64,000 nt of DNA, taken from the NCBI GenBank assembly GCA_023511625.1, contig JAIMBD010000004.1, forward strand, positions 62,001-126,000, in the 5' to 3' direction. Below are positions 16,813 to 27,334 of this stretch, one piece after another (position 1 is the first letter of the stretch; each line of letters opens with the position of its first letter). The stretch comes from Bacillota bacterium (lineage in GTDB: Bacteria; Bacillota; Sulfobacillia; Sulfobacillales; Sulfobacillaceae). Both the position numbers and the translations under genes were made by a program. Under the pieces are notes generated by a model. The model was not told the origin of the DNA, searched no databases, and saw only the letters and a list, made by a program, of their open reading frames with translations.

Positions 16813-17439
16813 CTACCCCTCGGGATCCCGATACAAACCTTTTTTGGCAATATACTGCTCTACAGCCTCCGGCACCAGGTACTTGATCGACAGCCCCTGC
16901 CGCACCCGCTCGCGAATCTGGCTAGAGGAGATGGCCAACGCCGGCACCTCGAGCTGGTGGATGCGGGCCATCCGCTCGCGGCCCAGTTTACTCTCCAGGG
17001 CCGTCAGGCGTTCCAGGGAGTACCCCGGGCGGCTGGCGGCGATGAGGTGGGCGTAGCGGAAGATGTCCTCCGGAGCATGCCACGAGGCGATCTCCAAAAT
17101 GGCGTCCGCCCCGCTGATAAAGTACCAGTCGACCGTCGGATCCAACGTGTGAAAATAGGCCAAAGTGTCACTCGTATAGGACGGGCCGCCCCGATCCAAC
17201 TCCACGCGAGACAGATCGAAGTGCACGTTGGTGGCCACCGCCAAGAGCGTCATCAGATACCGGTCTTCGGCTCTGGCAACCTCCCGCGGGGGCTTGTGCG
17301 GGGGTTGGCCGGACGGGATGAACACCACCTCGTCCAGCCCAAAGGCATCCCGCGCCGCTTCCGCCGTCACCAAGTGTCCGTAATGGATTGGATTGAAGGT
17401 TCCTCCCATGAGTCCTACCGCTCGACGTGCTTTGCCCAT
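16813..17439 (-). CDS. nadD: Nicotinate-nucleotide adenylyltransferase
   Basis: A 208-residue nucleotidyltransferase. The substrate loop GGTFNPIHYGH spans residues 12-22 and the second ATP-binding motif is ISSSQIRERVRQG near residue 180. NadD joins ATP and nicotinate mononucleotide to make deamido-NAD. The segment FIPSGQPPHKP is typical. The ATG at 17439 begins 8 bp after the obg stop codon, with AATGAGG just upstream. Order obg-nadD-(rrm)-yqeK-rsfS agrees with Bacillus. Confidence 0.93.
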   Translation of the reverse strand: MGKARRAVGLMGGTFNPIHYGHLVTAEAARDAFGLDEVVFIPSGQPPHKPPREVARAEDRYLMTLLAVATNVHFDLSRVELDRGGPSYTSDTLAYFHTLDPTVDWYFISGADAILEIASWHAPEDIFRYAHLIAASRPGYSLERLTALESKLGRERMARIHQLEVPALAISSSQIRERVRQGLSIKYLVPEAVEQYIAKKGLYRDPEG

Positions 17440-17447
17440 TGCCTCAT

Positions 17448-19495
<2,048 letters not shown>

Positions 19496-19500
19496 GGAGA

Positions 19501-19776
19501 CTACCCCTCCATCGGCAGCACTTCAACCAACCGTCGCCCGAAGCGGTTACGGGTAAACTTGACCCGCCCGTCGACCAGGGCAAAGAGGGTGTAATCCCGT
19601 CCCAGCCCCACGTTGCGCCCCGGGTGCATCCGGGTGCCGCGCTGGCGGACCAAGATGCTGCCCGCCGTCACCACCTGCCCGTCGTGGCGCTTGACCCCGA
19701 GCCGCTTGGGGTTGGAATCGCGCCCGTTGCGGGAGCTTCCGCCCCCCTTTTTGTGGGCAAACAACTGCAGCCGCAT
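19501..19776 (-). CDS. rpmA: 50S ribosomal protein L27, with Prp-cleavable leader
   Basis: A 91-residue protein of the peptidyl-transferase neighbourhood. It starts [19 protein letters not shown]. In Firmicutes L27 carries such a short leader, removed after the FA dipeptide by the protease Prp before the mature KKGGGS tail can enter the ribosome. The body [15 protein letters not shown] and [15 protein letters not shown] is standard L27. The ATG at 19776 follows AAAGGGGGG. The prp gene is directly upstream, 2 bp away. Confidence 0.95.
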   Translation of the reverse strand: MRLQLFAHKKGGGSSRNGRDSNPKRLGVKRHDGQVVTAGSILVRQRGTRMHPGRNVGLGRDYTLFALVDGRVKFTRNRFGRRLVEVLPMEG

Positions 19777-19778
19777 CG

Positions 19779-20129
19779 TCAATCCCCCCTTTCTCGACCG
19801 GCCGTGGCCGGCTCTTCGACGTCGTCATACCGCACGTAGCGCCGGTGGCTCGTCCCGAGGTCGGCCAGCCCGGCGGCGATGGCCTCCACCACCGCCCGCA
19901 CCTCCGGGGAGATCGGCTCGGCAAAGGAAAAATCGGCCGCCCCTTCCTCCACCCGGATCTGCCCCTGCCAGCCGGGCGTCTTTGGGAGCGCCAAGGCCAA
20001 CGTCTCGACCAAGGCGCTGACGGCCGCACAGACCACATCCTGCCCGGCCGCACCCGCCCCCGCGTGCCCCCGCACCCAAAGCCTCCGGGGCATCTGATCG
20101 GGGCCGCGAACCAGGCGGACACGGATCAC
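19779..20129 (-). CDS. prp: Ribosomal-processing cysteine protease Prp
   Basis: A 116-residue YsxB/Prp family protein. The catalytic pair sits in the motif [20 protein letters not shown]: His in GHA and Cys in the CAA segment, spaced as in the family. Prp removes the N-terminal leader of L27. The GTG start at 20129 overlaps the rplU stop (GTGA), and the stop lies 2 bp before rpmA, giving the conserved rplU-prp-rpmA operon. The C-terminus is extended by a charged tail ([13 protein letters not shown]). Confidence 0.9.
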   Translation of the reverse strand: MIRVRLVRGPDQMPRRLWVRGHAGAGAAGQDVVCAAVSALVETLALALPKTPGWQGQIRVEEGAADFSFAEPISPEVRAVVEAIAAGLADLGTSHRRYVRYDDVEEPATAGRERGD

Positions 20130-20455
20130 GAGGCGGCTTCGGGAAGGTGGATGGCCAGCACCTTAAGCCGGGTCAGATTCTGCCGATGGCCCTGGCGGCG
20201 GCGGTAGTTGACCTTGGGCTTGTACTTGAAGACCAGAATCTTCGGCCCTCGCTCTTGCCGCAAGACTTGGGCCACCACCTTGGCCCCGGGCACGTACGGC
20301 GTGCCCACCCAGGTCTCGCCTTGGTCGCCGGCCACCATGAGGCACCGATCGATCTCGATCTCTGCCCCCTCTTCGCCTGGCAGCCGCTCGACCACCACCA
20401 CCTGCCCGGGCTCCACCCGATACTGGCGCCCGCCGGTCTCTACAATCGCGTACAC
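20126..20455 (-). CDS. rplU: 50S ribosomal protein L21
   Basis: A 109-residue protein that begins VYAIVETGGRQYRVEPGQ, which matches L21 exactly at its N-terminus, and ends with HRQNLTRLKVLAI, the usual C-terminal signature GHRQ-x-x-T-x-x-x-I. L21 binds 23S rRNA domain I together with L20. I chose the GTG at 20455 because AGGAGGGG lies 7 nt upstream and the homology starts there. First gene of the rplU-prp-rpmA unit, with its own promoter overlapping the end of rng. Confidence 0.95.
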   Translation of the reverse strand: MYAIVETGGRQYRVEPGQVVVVERLPGEEGAEIEIDRCLMVAGDQGETWVGTPYVPGAKVVAQVLRQERGPKILVFKYKPKVNYRRRQGHRQNLTRLKVLAIHLPEAAS

Positions 20456-20478
20456 GGTCCTACCCCTCCTGCACCCAC

Positions 20479-20536
20479 GGCGCCTTGCCGGCGCCAAACC
20501 GCACTGAGCCTATCACACCCCAAAAGCCCTTGTCAA
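20479..20536 (-). promoter_or_regulatory. Promoter and leader hairpin of rplU
   Basis: A perfect -35 TTGACA (20536-20531, overlapping the last codons of rng) and a -10 TAGGCT (20512-20507) are 18 bp apart. The leader contains a GGCGCC-loop-GGCGCC hairpin (20479-20495). L21 leaders in other Firmicutes regulate this operon; whether this hairpin belongs to that class is inference. Confidence 0.5.
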
Positions 20537-22434
20537 ACCGCCCCGCCTCCGGTCCAAACCTCGACCGCCTCCGGGTGGGGATCCGGCGCCGGGGACTCGG
20601 GCGCCGCCAATCCCGCCGGGGCCAACGGTGCCGGCTCGACCATGCGCGCCGTGGCAAAGGTGCGCATGGTGCGCACGATCTCCACCTCCACGCGCTCCCC
20701 GATGCGGTTGCCGGCCCCCTCGATGTCGATCACGTACCCCGACAGCCGGCTGATTCCGTCCCGCGGATTGGTGGCGTGGCGCTCCTCCACCACCACCTCC
20801 ATGCGGTGGCCCTCTCGCACCGGCAGGGCCATGGCCTCCACCTCGCTCTTGCTCCCCACCTGCACGATCTTCAGCTCATCGAGCTCGCATAAGCTGGATC
20901 CGCGGATGTAGACCGCGCGCCCCGTCTCCCGCTCCAATTCCCGGAGGTTGACGCCGCCGGGCCCGATGAGGTGAGCCGCCACGTGCGGGTGCGCCTCGGC
21001 CAAGATGGCCTCGGCGCCGGTCTCCCGAAGCTTCTCGGCGATGCGCTGGCTGAACCGGCGCGCCGTCACCTCTTCCGAGAGGATGTGGCCACGCCCCTCG
21101 CACAGCGGGCAGACGCGCGTCATCTGGTCGAGCAGCGACTCCCGCACCTTCTTGCGCGTCATCTCCAAAAGCCCAAGCCGTGTCATCCCCAACACCGTCA
21201 CCCGGGTGCGGTCTTCCTGCAGCGCCTCCTCAAAGGCCCGCACCACCGCCTTCTGATCGGCCTCCTGCTCCATGTCGATGAAGTCGACCACGATGATCCC
21301 GCTGATGTCGCGCAGCCGCAGTTGGCGGGCGATCTCCACTGCCGCCTCGAGGTTGGTGGTGCGCACGGTGTCAGCGAGGTCCGTGGTGCCCACGTTCTTT
21401 CCGGTGTTGACGTCGATCACGGTCAGCGCTTCGGTCTCGTCGATGACCAAATAGCCGCCGCACTTCAGCCACACCCGGCGCTTTAAGGCCCGCTCCAGCT
21501 CTGCCTCGACCCCGCGCGCCTCAAACAGCGGCACCTCGCCCTGGTACAGTTCGATGCGGTCCTTCAATCCTGGCGACAGCGAAGCGGCCATCTCCCGCGC
21601 CCGCTGATACGCGCGCGGCGAATCAATGATTAACCGGTCTACCGACTCGTCGAAGTGGTCGCGGATGGTCCGGGCGATGAGACCCGCCTCCCGGTGGAGC
21701 ACCGTCGGGGCCTTGGCCGTCTTGGCCTTCTGGCGAATGCGGGTCCAAAGCCGCCGCAGGTAAGCGAGGTCGCGCATCAGGGTCCGCTGCGAGACGCCCT
21801 CTGCCACCGTGCGCACGATGAGCCCCATGCCCTTCGGGCGGATCTTCTCGGCGATGGCCCGAAGCCGTTCGCGCTCGGCCTCTGACTCGATCCGGCGCGA
21901 GACGCCGATGGTATCCGAATACGGCGTCAGCACCAGATAGCGCCCCGGCAGGCTGAGATTGGTCGTCACCCGCGCCCCTTTGGTGCCGATGGGCTCCTTG
22001 GCGACCTGGACCACGATCTCCTGCCCCACCTTGAGCACATCCTGAATGGCGGTGGTCTTGCGCCGGTCGCGCTCGGGCCCATGGGCGTCGTCGACATACA
22101 AGAAGGCGTTTTTGTCCAGTCCCAGGTTGACGAACGCCGCGCGCATGCCGGGCAGGACGTTTTCCACCCGCCCCTTGTAGATGTTGCCGGCCGCCTGCTC
22201 TTCGTCGTCGCGCTCGGTGTAGAACTCGACGAGTTGCCCGTCCTCTAAGATGGCCATGCGGCTGTGACGGGTTCCAATGTTGACCAAAACTTCCTTAAAA
22301 ACTTTCCGCTCCGGCACAATGGGGGCGCTTTGGGCTCCGGCGTCCCCAGGGGATTCGGCGCCGGATTCTTTGACCGCCTTACCGCTTTCTTCTGCGGGAA
22401 GAATCCCCCAACGGCGACGCTTGCGCCGTGACAT
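20533..22434 (-). CDS. rng: Ribonuclease E/G family endoribonuclease
   Basis: A 633-residue RNase G/E. After a basic N-terminal tail, an S1-like RNA-binding region follows VLVNIGTRHSRMAILEDGQL (about residues 50-130: NIYKGRVENVLPGMRAAFVNLG). The catalytic DNase I-like core has the metal aspartates in ALTVIDVNTGKN and IIVVDFIDME. The Zn-link motif CPLCEGRG is present near residue 472, the Cys pair that bridges dimers. The C-terminal domain is short. The ATG at 22434 follows AAAGGAG. Position next to rplU is conserved in many clostridia. Confidence 0.92.
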   Translation of the reverse strand: MSRRKRRRWGILPAEESGKAVKESGAESPGDAGAQSAPIVPERKVFKEVLVNIGTRHSRMAILEDGQLVEFYTERDDEEQAAGNIYKGRVENVLPGMRAAFVNLGLDKNAFLYVDDAHGPERDRRKTTAIQDVLKVGQEIVVQVAKEPIGTKGARVTTNLSLPGRYLVLTPYSDTIGVSRRIESEAERERLRAIAEKIRPKGMGLIVRTVAEGVSQRTLMRDLAYLRRLWTRIRQKAKTAKAPTVLHREAGLIARTIRDHFDESVDRLIIDSPRAYQRAREMAASLSPGLKDRIELYQGEVPLFEARGVEAELERALKRRVWLKCGGYLVIDETEALTVIDVNTGKNVGTTDLADTVRTTNLEAAVEIARQLRLRDISGIIVVDFIDMEQEADQKAVVRAFEEALQEDRTRVTVLGMTRLGLLEMTRKKVRESLLDQMTRVCPLCEGRGHILSEEVTARRFSQRIAEKLRETGAEAILAEAHPHVAAHLIGPGGVNLRELERETGRAVYIRGSSLCELDELKIVQVGSKSEVEAMALPVREGHRMEVVVEERHATNPRDGISRLSGYVIDIEGAGNRIGERVEVEIVRTMRTFATARMVEPAPLAPAGLAAPESPAPDPHPEAVEVWTGGGAV

Positions 22435-22545
22435 GCGATAACTCCTTTCCCCCAAGCTCCGTCGGCAAAAGGCGCCGGTTCTGGCGGCATACCGCCTTCC
22501 CAGGCGTTCCCTCGCCCTCATCATAGAGGTTTGCCGGGGGCGGCG

Positions 22546-23412
22546 TCAACGCGAGGCCAGAAGCCGCCCCACCGGAACGGTGGGGCCCCAGCGCCGAAGC
22601 CCCGCCCACAGGTCCTCCTCCCATAAGATGCCCAAGCGGTGCAGGTTTTCGTCCACCACTGCCACCCGGTGATAGCGCAGTGGTCGCATGGCTTCCAAGA
22701 CCAGCCCCAAGGGCGCGGTGTCGCGCACGGCGAAATCGTCCAGCGGCCACAGCGGCCGGCGGGCGAAGGCCGCCCCCCGCGCCGCGAGGTCGCGCACGGC
22801 CCAGACGGCACCGTAACGCGGGTGGCGCAGGGCACCCCAATACAGGACGCCGGCAAAGAGGAGGCGGCTCGGCGAAGGATGGCCGAGCGCGGCCTCGGCC
22901 AACGCGGCCGCCATCAACCCTAGCCCCAGCCAACGTCCCCCCGCCTGCACCCAGGACTCCGCCCTGCGATACCCGACCCGCCGGGCCAGCACCAACTTGG
23001 CGAGGTGTCCGCCATCGAGCGGCCACACCGGTAGGAGATTGATGAGGCCGATGAAGAGGTTGGCGCGGCTAAATGCCGCCACCCAACCGGGGTCGACGCC
23101 GGCCCGGGGCCCGATCCAGGTGGCCAACGTGGCCCAGACCGCGTTTTGCAACGGCCCTACCACTGCCACCATGGCCTCCACCGGCGGGTCCTGGCCCTCG
23201 AGCCCAGGGATGCGAGCGATGCCGCCGAACGGCCAAATCTCCACCCGCTGCACCGTCAACCCTAACAGTTCCGCCATAGCGGCGTGGGACAGCTCGTGGA
23301 GCAGTACCGCCAAAAATCCGACCACGAACCAACGGAGCTGGCCGGTGGCCAAAAACCAGGGCACTGCCAGCCAAAAGAGCGGGTGGACCCAAATCCGCCC
23401 CACTGCCCCCAC
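22546..23412 (-). CDS. spoIVFB: Site-2 zinc metalloprotease, SpoIVFB-like
   Basis: A 288-residue intramembrane protease. The zinc motif is HELSH (residues 39-43) within a hydrophobic helix, and the third ligand lies in NLLPVWPLDGG (Asp near 133). Five to six hydrophobic segments are visible. The C-terminal 90 residues resemble a CBS domain (PLRYHRVAVVDENLHRLGI), as in SpoIVFB, which cleaves pro-sigma K in the mother cell. The GTG at 23412 follows directly after the TAG of the upstream spoIVFA-like gene and has GAGG 6 nt upstream. Position next to rplU is as in Bacillus. Substrate assignment is inference. Confidence 0.8.
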   Translation of the reverse strand: MGAVGRIWVHPLFWLAVPWFLATGQLRWFVVGFLAVLLHELSHAAMAELLGLTVQRVEIWPFGGIARIPGLEGQDPPVEAMVAVVGPLQNAVWATLATWIGPRAGVDPGWVAAFSRANLFIGLINLLPVWPLDGGHLAKLVLARRVGYRRAESWVQAGGRWLGLGLMAAALAEAALGHPSPSRLLFAGVLYWGALRHPRYGAVWAVRDLAARGAAFARRPLWPLDDFAVRDTAPLGLVLEAMRPLRYHRVAVVDENLHRLGILWEEDLWAGLRRWGPTVPVGRLLASR

Positions 23413-24078
23413 CTACCGCCTCACGGTGCCGGCAGGCGGCCACAGGGCGCCAAAATATTGCACCGCCAGGGGGTCGGTGGGGATGCCCCGCACCCACACC
23501 TCGAGCGTCCACGGTCTGCTGCCGGCCACGCCGATAGCGGCGTCGGCGCCCACCCGCTCTCCCACCTTCACCGAGGCCCGACCGAGCCCCACGAACGCCA
23601 CCGCCACGGTGGGCGTCACCCGCTCTACCACTGTGGCCCCCGTCGGCCCCGACGCCACCGTGACCACCATGCCGCCGGGCCCCGAACGGACCGGCGCGCC
23701 GGCGGCCTCGGCGATGCGCACCCCTGGAAAGAAGGCGGCCTTCAAGCCAGTGCCCTGCCACCCGTAGCGCTCCATCACCGCAAATGCCCCGCGCACCGGC
23801 GGCGGCCACATCGACGGCGGGGCCGTACCGACGGGGCCCCCCAAGGCCGGCAACACCGCGCGCCACGTCGGCGGCAGTGGCGTGTTCCAGTTCAGCCACC
23901 GGGTGACGGTGGCGCTCAACACCGCGCGCCACGGGGGACCCAAGCGATCCAAACCGCCCCGCACCAGGCTAAACAACACCAAAGCCGCCACGGCCTGGGT
24001 CAAGAGCCGGGGCGGGCGCCGCCGCGGCGGGGGCGACCAGGAGGGCAGCGTAGAAGAAGAAAACGGTTCCGCCTGCAT
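23413..24078 (-). CDS. spoIVFA: SpoIVFA-like membrane-anchored LytM (M23) protein
   Basis: A 221-residue protein with a basic N-terminal segment, a single hydrophobic span (LLTQAVAALVLFSLVRG, about residues 25-42), and a C-terminal beta-rich region resembling a degenerate M23/LytM fold (GGMVVTVASGPTGATVVERV, then GLGRASVKVGERV). SpoIVFA holds and inhibits SpoIVFB in the forespore outer membrane. The catalytic HxH of M23 peptidases is not seen. GGAGGGATTCC precedes the ATG. It abuts spoIVFB with no gap. The name rests mostly on position and architecture. Confidence 0.65.
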   Translation of the reverse strand: MQAEPFSSSTLPSWSPPPRRRPPRLLTQAVAALVLFSLVRGGLDRLGPPWRAVLSATVTRWLNWNTPLPPTWRAVLPALGGPVGTAPPSMWPPPVRGAFAVMERYGWQGTGLKAAFFPGVRIAEAAGAPVRSGPGGMVVTVASGPTGATVVERVTPTVAVAFVGLGRASVKVGERVGADAAIGVAGSRPWTLEVWVRGIPTDPLAVQYFGALWPPAGTVRR

Positions 24079-24140
24079 CGGAATCCCTCCGGGGTTCCTT
24101 ATGCCCGCCGAGGGACAAACATGCGTCGGGGTTTGGCAGC

Positions 24141-24163
24141 AAAACGGGCGCGTCGGCGCGCCC
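24141..24163 (-). terminator. Terminator after the PAP2 gene
   Basis: A perfect 7-bp stem GGGCGCG / CGCGCCC (24146-24152 with 24157-24163), loop of 4 nt. Read on the minus strand it is followed by GTTTTG. It separates the PAP2 gene from spoIVFA. Confidence 0.6.
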
Positions 24164-24192
24164 GGTCTGGTCTTTCGGCTTGTCGCCGCCGT

Positions 24193-24819
24193 TCAGCGCC
24201 GAAAGCGGTACCGCTTTCCCCCTTGGATGCGGAACAGGCCGAACAACACCCGCACCAACCCCTCGAGGCGCGCGCGGATGGCCAGGACGAAAAGCCCGCT
24301 GGCGATCCCCACCAAGGCCCCCGCCAGCACGTCCGTCGGCCAGTGCAGCCCCGTCACCACCCGCGCCCAGGCCACGGCCGCCGCCAAGAGGAGGCCCCAC
24401 AAGAAGTCCTGCGCGCCGGCGAAGGCCAGGGCCACGGCGAAGGCGAAGCTACCGGCGGCGTGGTCACTGGGAAACGAGGTGTCGGCGGCGTGGCGCAAGA
24501 GCGGATGGATGAGGCCGGGCAAGGCCACGAAGGGGCGAGGCCGGTACGGCAAGAGGTGGCCCAAGACGGCATTGACTACCAAGGCCAACACGCCGGCCAC
24601 CACCGCGTAGACCACTGCCCGTCGGGCGCGATTTTGCACCCGCGGTGGCCAAAACCAGAGCAACAGGAAGACCACGGCCCAGATCTCGGGGCTGTATTTC
24701 GCCAAGAGAGCCGCCACACTGCCGACCAGGTGGTGATGGAGGCCCAGCTGGTTTAGGGCCAGGGCGCCGTGGCGATCGATGGAGAAGATGGGAAACGTGT
24801 GGGCGGTTCGGACCTTCAA
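24193..24819 (-). CDS. PAP2-family phosphatase, probably undecaprenyl-diphosphatase
   Basis: A 208-residue membrane protein with the three PAP2 phosphatase motifs: HLLPYRPRPF, SFPSDHAAGS (with the catalytic His) and RVVTGLHWPTDVLAG (second His plus Asp). About five hydrophobic helices. BcrC-type members recycle undecaprenyl pyrophosphate for cell-wall synthesis; given the neighbouring rodA, that role is likely, but lipid phosphatases of other specificity look similar. It starts 12 bp downstream of the rodA stop codon in the same orientation. Confidence 0.85.
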   Translation of the reverse strand: MKVRTAHTFPIFSIDRHGALALNQLGLHHHLVGSVAALLAKYSPEIWAVVFLLLWFWPPRVQNRARRAVVYAVVAGVLALVVNAVLGHLLPYRPRPFVALPGLIHPLLRHAADTSFPSDHAAGSFAFAVALAFAGAQDFLWGLLLAAAVAWARVVTGLHWPTDVLAGALVGIASGLFVLAIRARLEGLVRVLFGLFRIQGGKRYRFRR

Positions 24820-24831
24820 GCGGCACCGTCC

Positions 24832-26013
24832 TCATTCGGAAATTTGACGGGTAGAGTATAGCACAACCCGGGGCGTGGTTTCGGGATACGGCACCGCATG
24901 CCGCCGCATGGCCACGTTGATCAACAGCCCCAGGCCGACGGCATCGGTCAGATAGGCCGACCCGCCGTAACTGATAAACGGCAGCGGCACCCCTGCCACC
25001 GGCATCACCCCTGCCGCCATCCCGGCGCTTTCTACCACGTGAAAGGCGAAAAACGCGGTCACGCCGGCCGCCAAGAGGCTGCCGAAGCGGTCGCGGGCGT
25101 GCGCTGTGATGGCCAGAGCTCGCCAGATGAGCAACAGGTACAGAAACAGCACCGCCATAGCCCCTACGAACCCGAGCTCTTCGCCGATGACGGCGAAGAT
25201 GAAGTCAGTGTAGGCTTCCGGAAGAAAGCTGAGCTGGCTCGGCGGCGCCCCGAAGAGGCCGGTTCCGAAGAGCCCCCCCGAGCCCACCGCGATGCGCGAC
25301 TGAATGACGTTGAACCCGGCGCCCAAGGGGTCGCGTTCGGGGTGCAAGAAGATCATCAAGCGGTTCAATTGGTACTGGTGCATGGGAATGAAGAGGTGAA
25401 AGCGCAGGTGCAGGTAAATCCACAGCACGGCCACGCCGAGCCCCCCGGGAAAGAGGATTAACATCTTGAGCCAGGGCACGCCAGCCACGTAGAACATGCC
25501 CGCGACGATGGCCACCAGGACCAGGGCCGTGCCGAGGTCGGGCTGCTTTAAGATCAGCAGCATCGGCACGGCCACCACGCCCAGCGCCTGGGCGATGTCG
25601 CGCCATCGCTCCAGGCGCTCGCCGCGGTCAAGGTAGGTGGCCAAGGCCAGAATGACGGCTACTTTGGAAAATTCTGAGGGCTGAAGCTCAAAGGGGCCGA
25701 GCTGGATCCAGCGCTGGGCGCCTAGGGCGGTGTGCCCCTTGACCAGCACCAACATCAGCAGGAGGACGGCGCCGCCCCAGACGAAGGGCGCCCAGGCCTT
25801 CAAGCGCTCGTAGGGGATGGCGCAGGTCAAAAACAACAAGCCCATCCCGAGCGCGATCCACACCCCCTGCCGCAGGGTGTAGTAGAGCGGGTGGTGCGGC
25901 GGGACCACCGGCTGGGTGGCGGTGGTGATCAAGACCAAGCCGAGCCCCGACAACAACACCATCAAGGCAAAACTCCAATAGTCGAAATGGCGCCAGACCC
26001 CGCGCTCCGACAC
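24832..26013 (-). CDS. rodA: Peptidoglycan glycosyltransferase RodA
   Basis: A 393-residue SEDS protein with about ten hydrophobic helices. Typical motifs are GAQRWIQLGPFELQPSEFSK, QPDLGTALV, GSGGLFGTG, EAYTDFIFAVIGEELGF and LPFISYGGSAYLT. RodA polymerises glycan strands in the elongasome with a class B PBP, guided by MreB, whose genes lie 2 kb upstream. No PBP2 gene is in the cluster. The GTG at 26013 follows GAGGGGGG. The 214 bp between it and minE contain a GGCGCC inverted repeat (26203-26219) but no clear T-run. Confidence 0.93.
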   Translation of the reverse strand: MSERGVWRHFDYWSFALMVLLSGLGLVLITTATQPVVPPHHPLYYTLRQGVWIALGMGLLFLTCAIPYERLKAWAPFVWGGAVLLLMLVLVKGHTALGAQRWIQLGPFELQPSEFSKVAVILALATYLDRGERLERWRDIAQALGVVAVPMLLILKQPDLGTALVLVAIVAGMFYVAGVPWLKMLILFPGGLGVAVLWIYLHLRFHLFIPMHQYQLNRLMIFLHPERDPLGAGFNVIQSRIAVGSGGLFGTGLFGAPPSQLSFLPEAYTDFIFAVIGEELGFVGAMAVLFLYLLLIWRALAITAHARDRFGSLLAAGVTAFFAFHVVESAGMAAGVMPVAGVPLPFISYGGSAYLTDAVGLGLLINVAMRRHAVPYPETTPRVVLYSTRQISE

Positions 26014-26227
26014 CCGGTATCCCCCCTCGGCGGCTCTCGCGGTCAGTATACCGAAAAGGCGCGCCCCCCTCGCGGCCAGATTTCGGTGGACAGGCCAGGG
26101 TTCGACGCCCTTCCCTCATCTTGACAGCCTACCGCGCACGCCTCCCGCTGGGGTGGAAACGCGATGAGAACTGGTTAAAGGTCTTTTCATGGACGCCGCG
26201 CCGGCGCCGTCCCGGCGCCCCGTTGCT

Positions 26228-26494
26228 TCACGGCGCCGGGCGCTTCACCCACTTGACGGGAATGTTGGCCACCAGTGCCATGGAGTCGTCCTGGCGAGCC
26301 ACATCCACGCGGAATCCGTGGTCGTCGATCTCGAGATACTCGGAGATGACGCGAATCAGGTCGTCCTTGAGATGCTCCAGGGTTTCCGGCGACAGGCTGG
26401 TCCGGTCGTGCACCAGCACCAGCCGCAGGCGCTCTTTGGCCACCGTCTTGCTGGACTCTTCGCGGCCGAAAACCCGCGCCAGCAGATCAAACAC
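26228..26494 (-). CDS. minE: Cell division topological specificity factor MinE
   Basis: An 88-residue protein with MFDLLARVFGREESSK at its membrane-targeting N-terminus, the anti-MinCD segment AKERLRLVLVHDR (about 18-30) and a beta domain ending DDSMALVANIPVKWVKR. MinE drives MinD off the membrane and makes the Min system oscillate. I chose the GTG at 26494 because GGGGAGG lies 5 nt upstream. It follows minD by 15 bp. Presence of MinE (and no DivIVA here) points to an oscillating Min system. Confidence 0.9.
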   Translation of the reverse strand: MFDLLARVFGREESSKTVAKERLRLVLVHDRTSLSPETLEHLKDDLIRVISEYLEIDDHGFRVDVARQDDSMALVANIPVKWVKRPAP

Positions 26495-26509
26495 GGACCT
26501 CCCCACCTT

Positions 26510-27307
26510 TTACCCCCGTAATCCCATGAGCTTGCGGATTCGGCCGAGAAACCCCGATTCCTCCTCCAATTTGAAGAGCGGCACATCCTCGCCCATCAAC
26601 CGGCGGGTGATGTTGCGGTAGGCCTCGCCGGCCCGCGACTGCGGGTTGAGGACTGCCGGCTCGCCGCGGTTGGTCGAGACGACGATGGTCTCGTCTTCCG
26701 GCACCACGCCTAACAGTTCGATGGCCAAGATCTCGATCATGTCGTCGATGTCCATCATGTCGCCGCGGCGGACCATGTTGGGGCGGATGCGGTTGATGAT
26801 GAGGCTTGGCTTGTGCTTCTCCTGGGCCTCCAAAAGCCCGATGATGCGGTCGGCGTCGCGCACCGAGGAGACCTCCGGGGTGGCCACCACCAGCGCCTTG
26901 TCGGCACCGGCCACGGCGTTGCGGAACCCCTGCTCGATGCCGGCCGGCGAGTCGACCAACACGTAATCGAACTCGTCCTTGAGCCGTCCCACCAACTCCG
27001 CCATCTGCTCGGGGCTGACCGCCGTCTTGTCCCGGGTCTGCGCGGCGGGCAACAGGTACAGGTTCTCAAAGCGCTTGTCCTTGATGAGCGCGTTCTTGAG
27101 CTTGGCGAAGCCCTCCACCACGTCCACCAAGTCGTAGACGATGCGATTCTCCAGTCCCATCACCACGTCCAGGTTGCGCAACCCGATGTCGGCGTCGACC
27201 AAGGCCACCTTCCGCCCCGCCTGCGCCAAAGCCGCGCCCAAATTGGCGGTAGTGGTGGTTTTGCCGACCCCTCCCTTGCCGGACGTGATGACAATCGCTT
27301 CCCCCAT
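26510..27307 (-). CDS. minD: Septum site-determining ATPase MinD
   Basis: A 265-residue deviant Walker ATPase. The P-loop SGKGGVGKTTTTANLG lies at residues 9-24, switch ADIGLRNLD at 39-47, and DSPAGIEQGF in the middle. The C-terminal amphipathic helix GFLGRIRKLMGLRG is the membrane-targeting sequence. With ATP bound it recruits MinC and is displaced by MinE. The ATG is 27 bp downstream of the minC stop. All hallmark motifs are intact. Confidence 0.96.
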   Translation of the reverse strand: MGEAIVITSGKGGVGKTTTTANLGAALAQAGRKVALVDADIGLRNLDVVMGLENRIVYDLVDVVEGFAKLKNALIKDKRFENLYLLPAAQTRDKTAVSPEQMAELVGRLKDEFDYVLVDSPAGIEQGFRNAVAGADKALVVATPEVSSVRDADRIIGLLEAQEKHKPSLIINRIRPNMVRRGDMMDIDDMIEILAIELLGVVPEDETIVVSTNRGEPAVLNPQSRAGEAYRNITRRLMGEDVPLFKLEEESGFLGRIRKLMGLRG

Positions 27308-27334
27308 CGGCTCTACTCCCCCTTAATACGCTGG

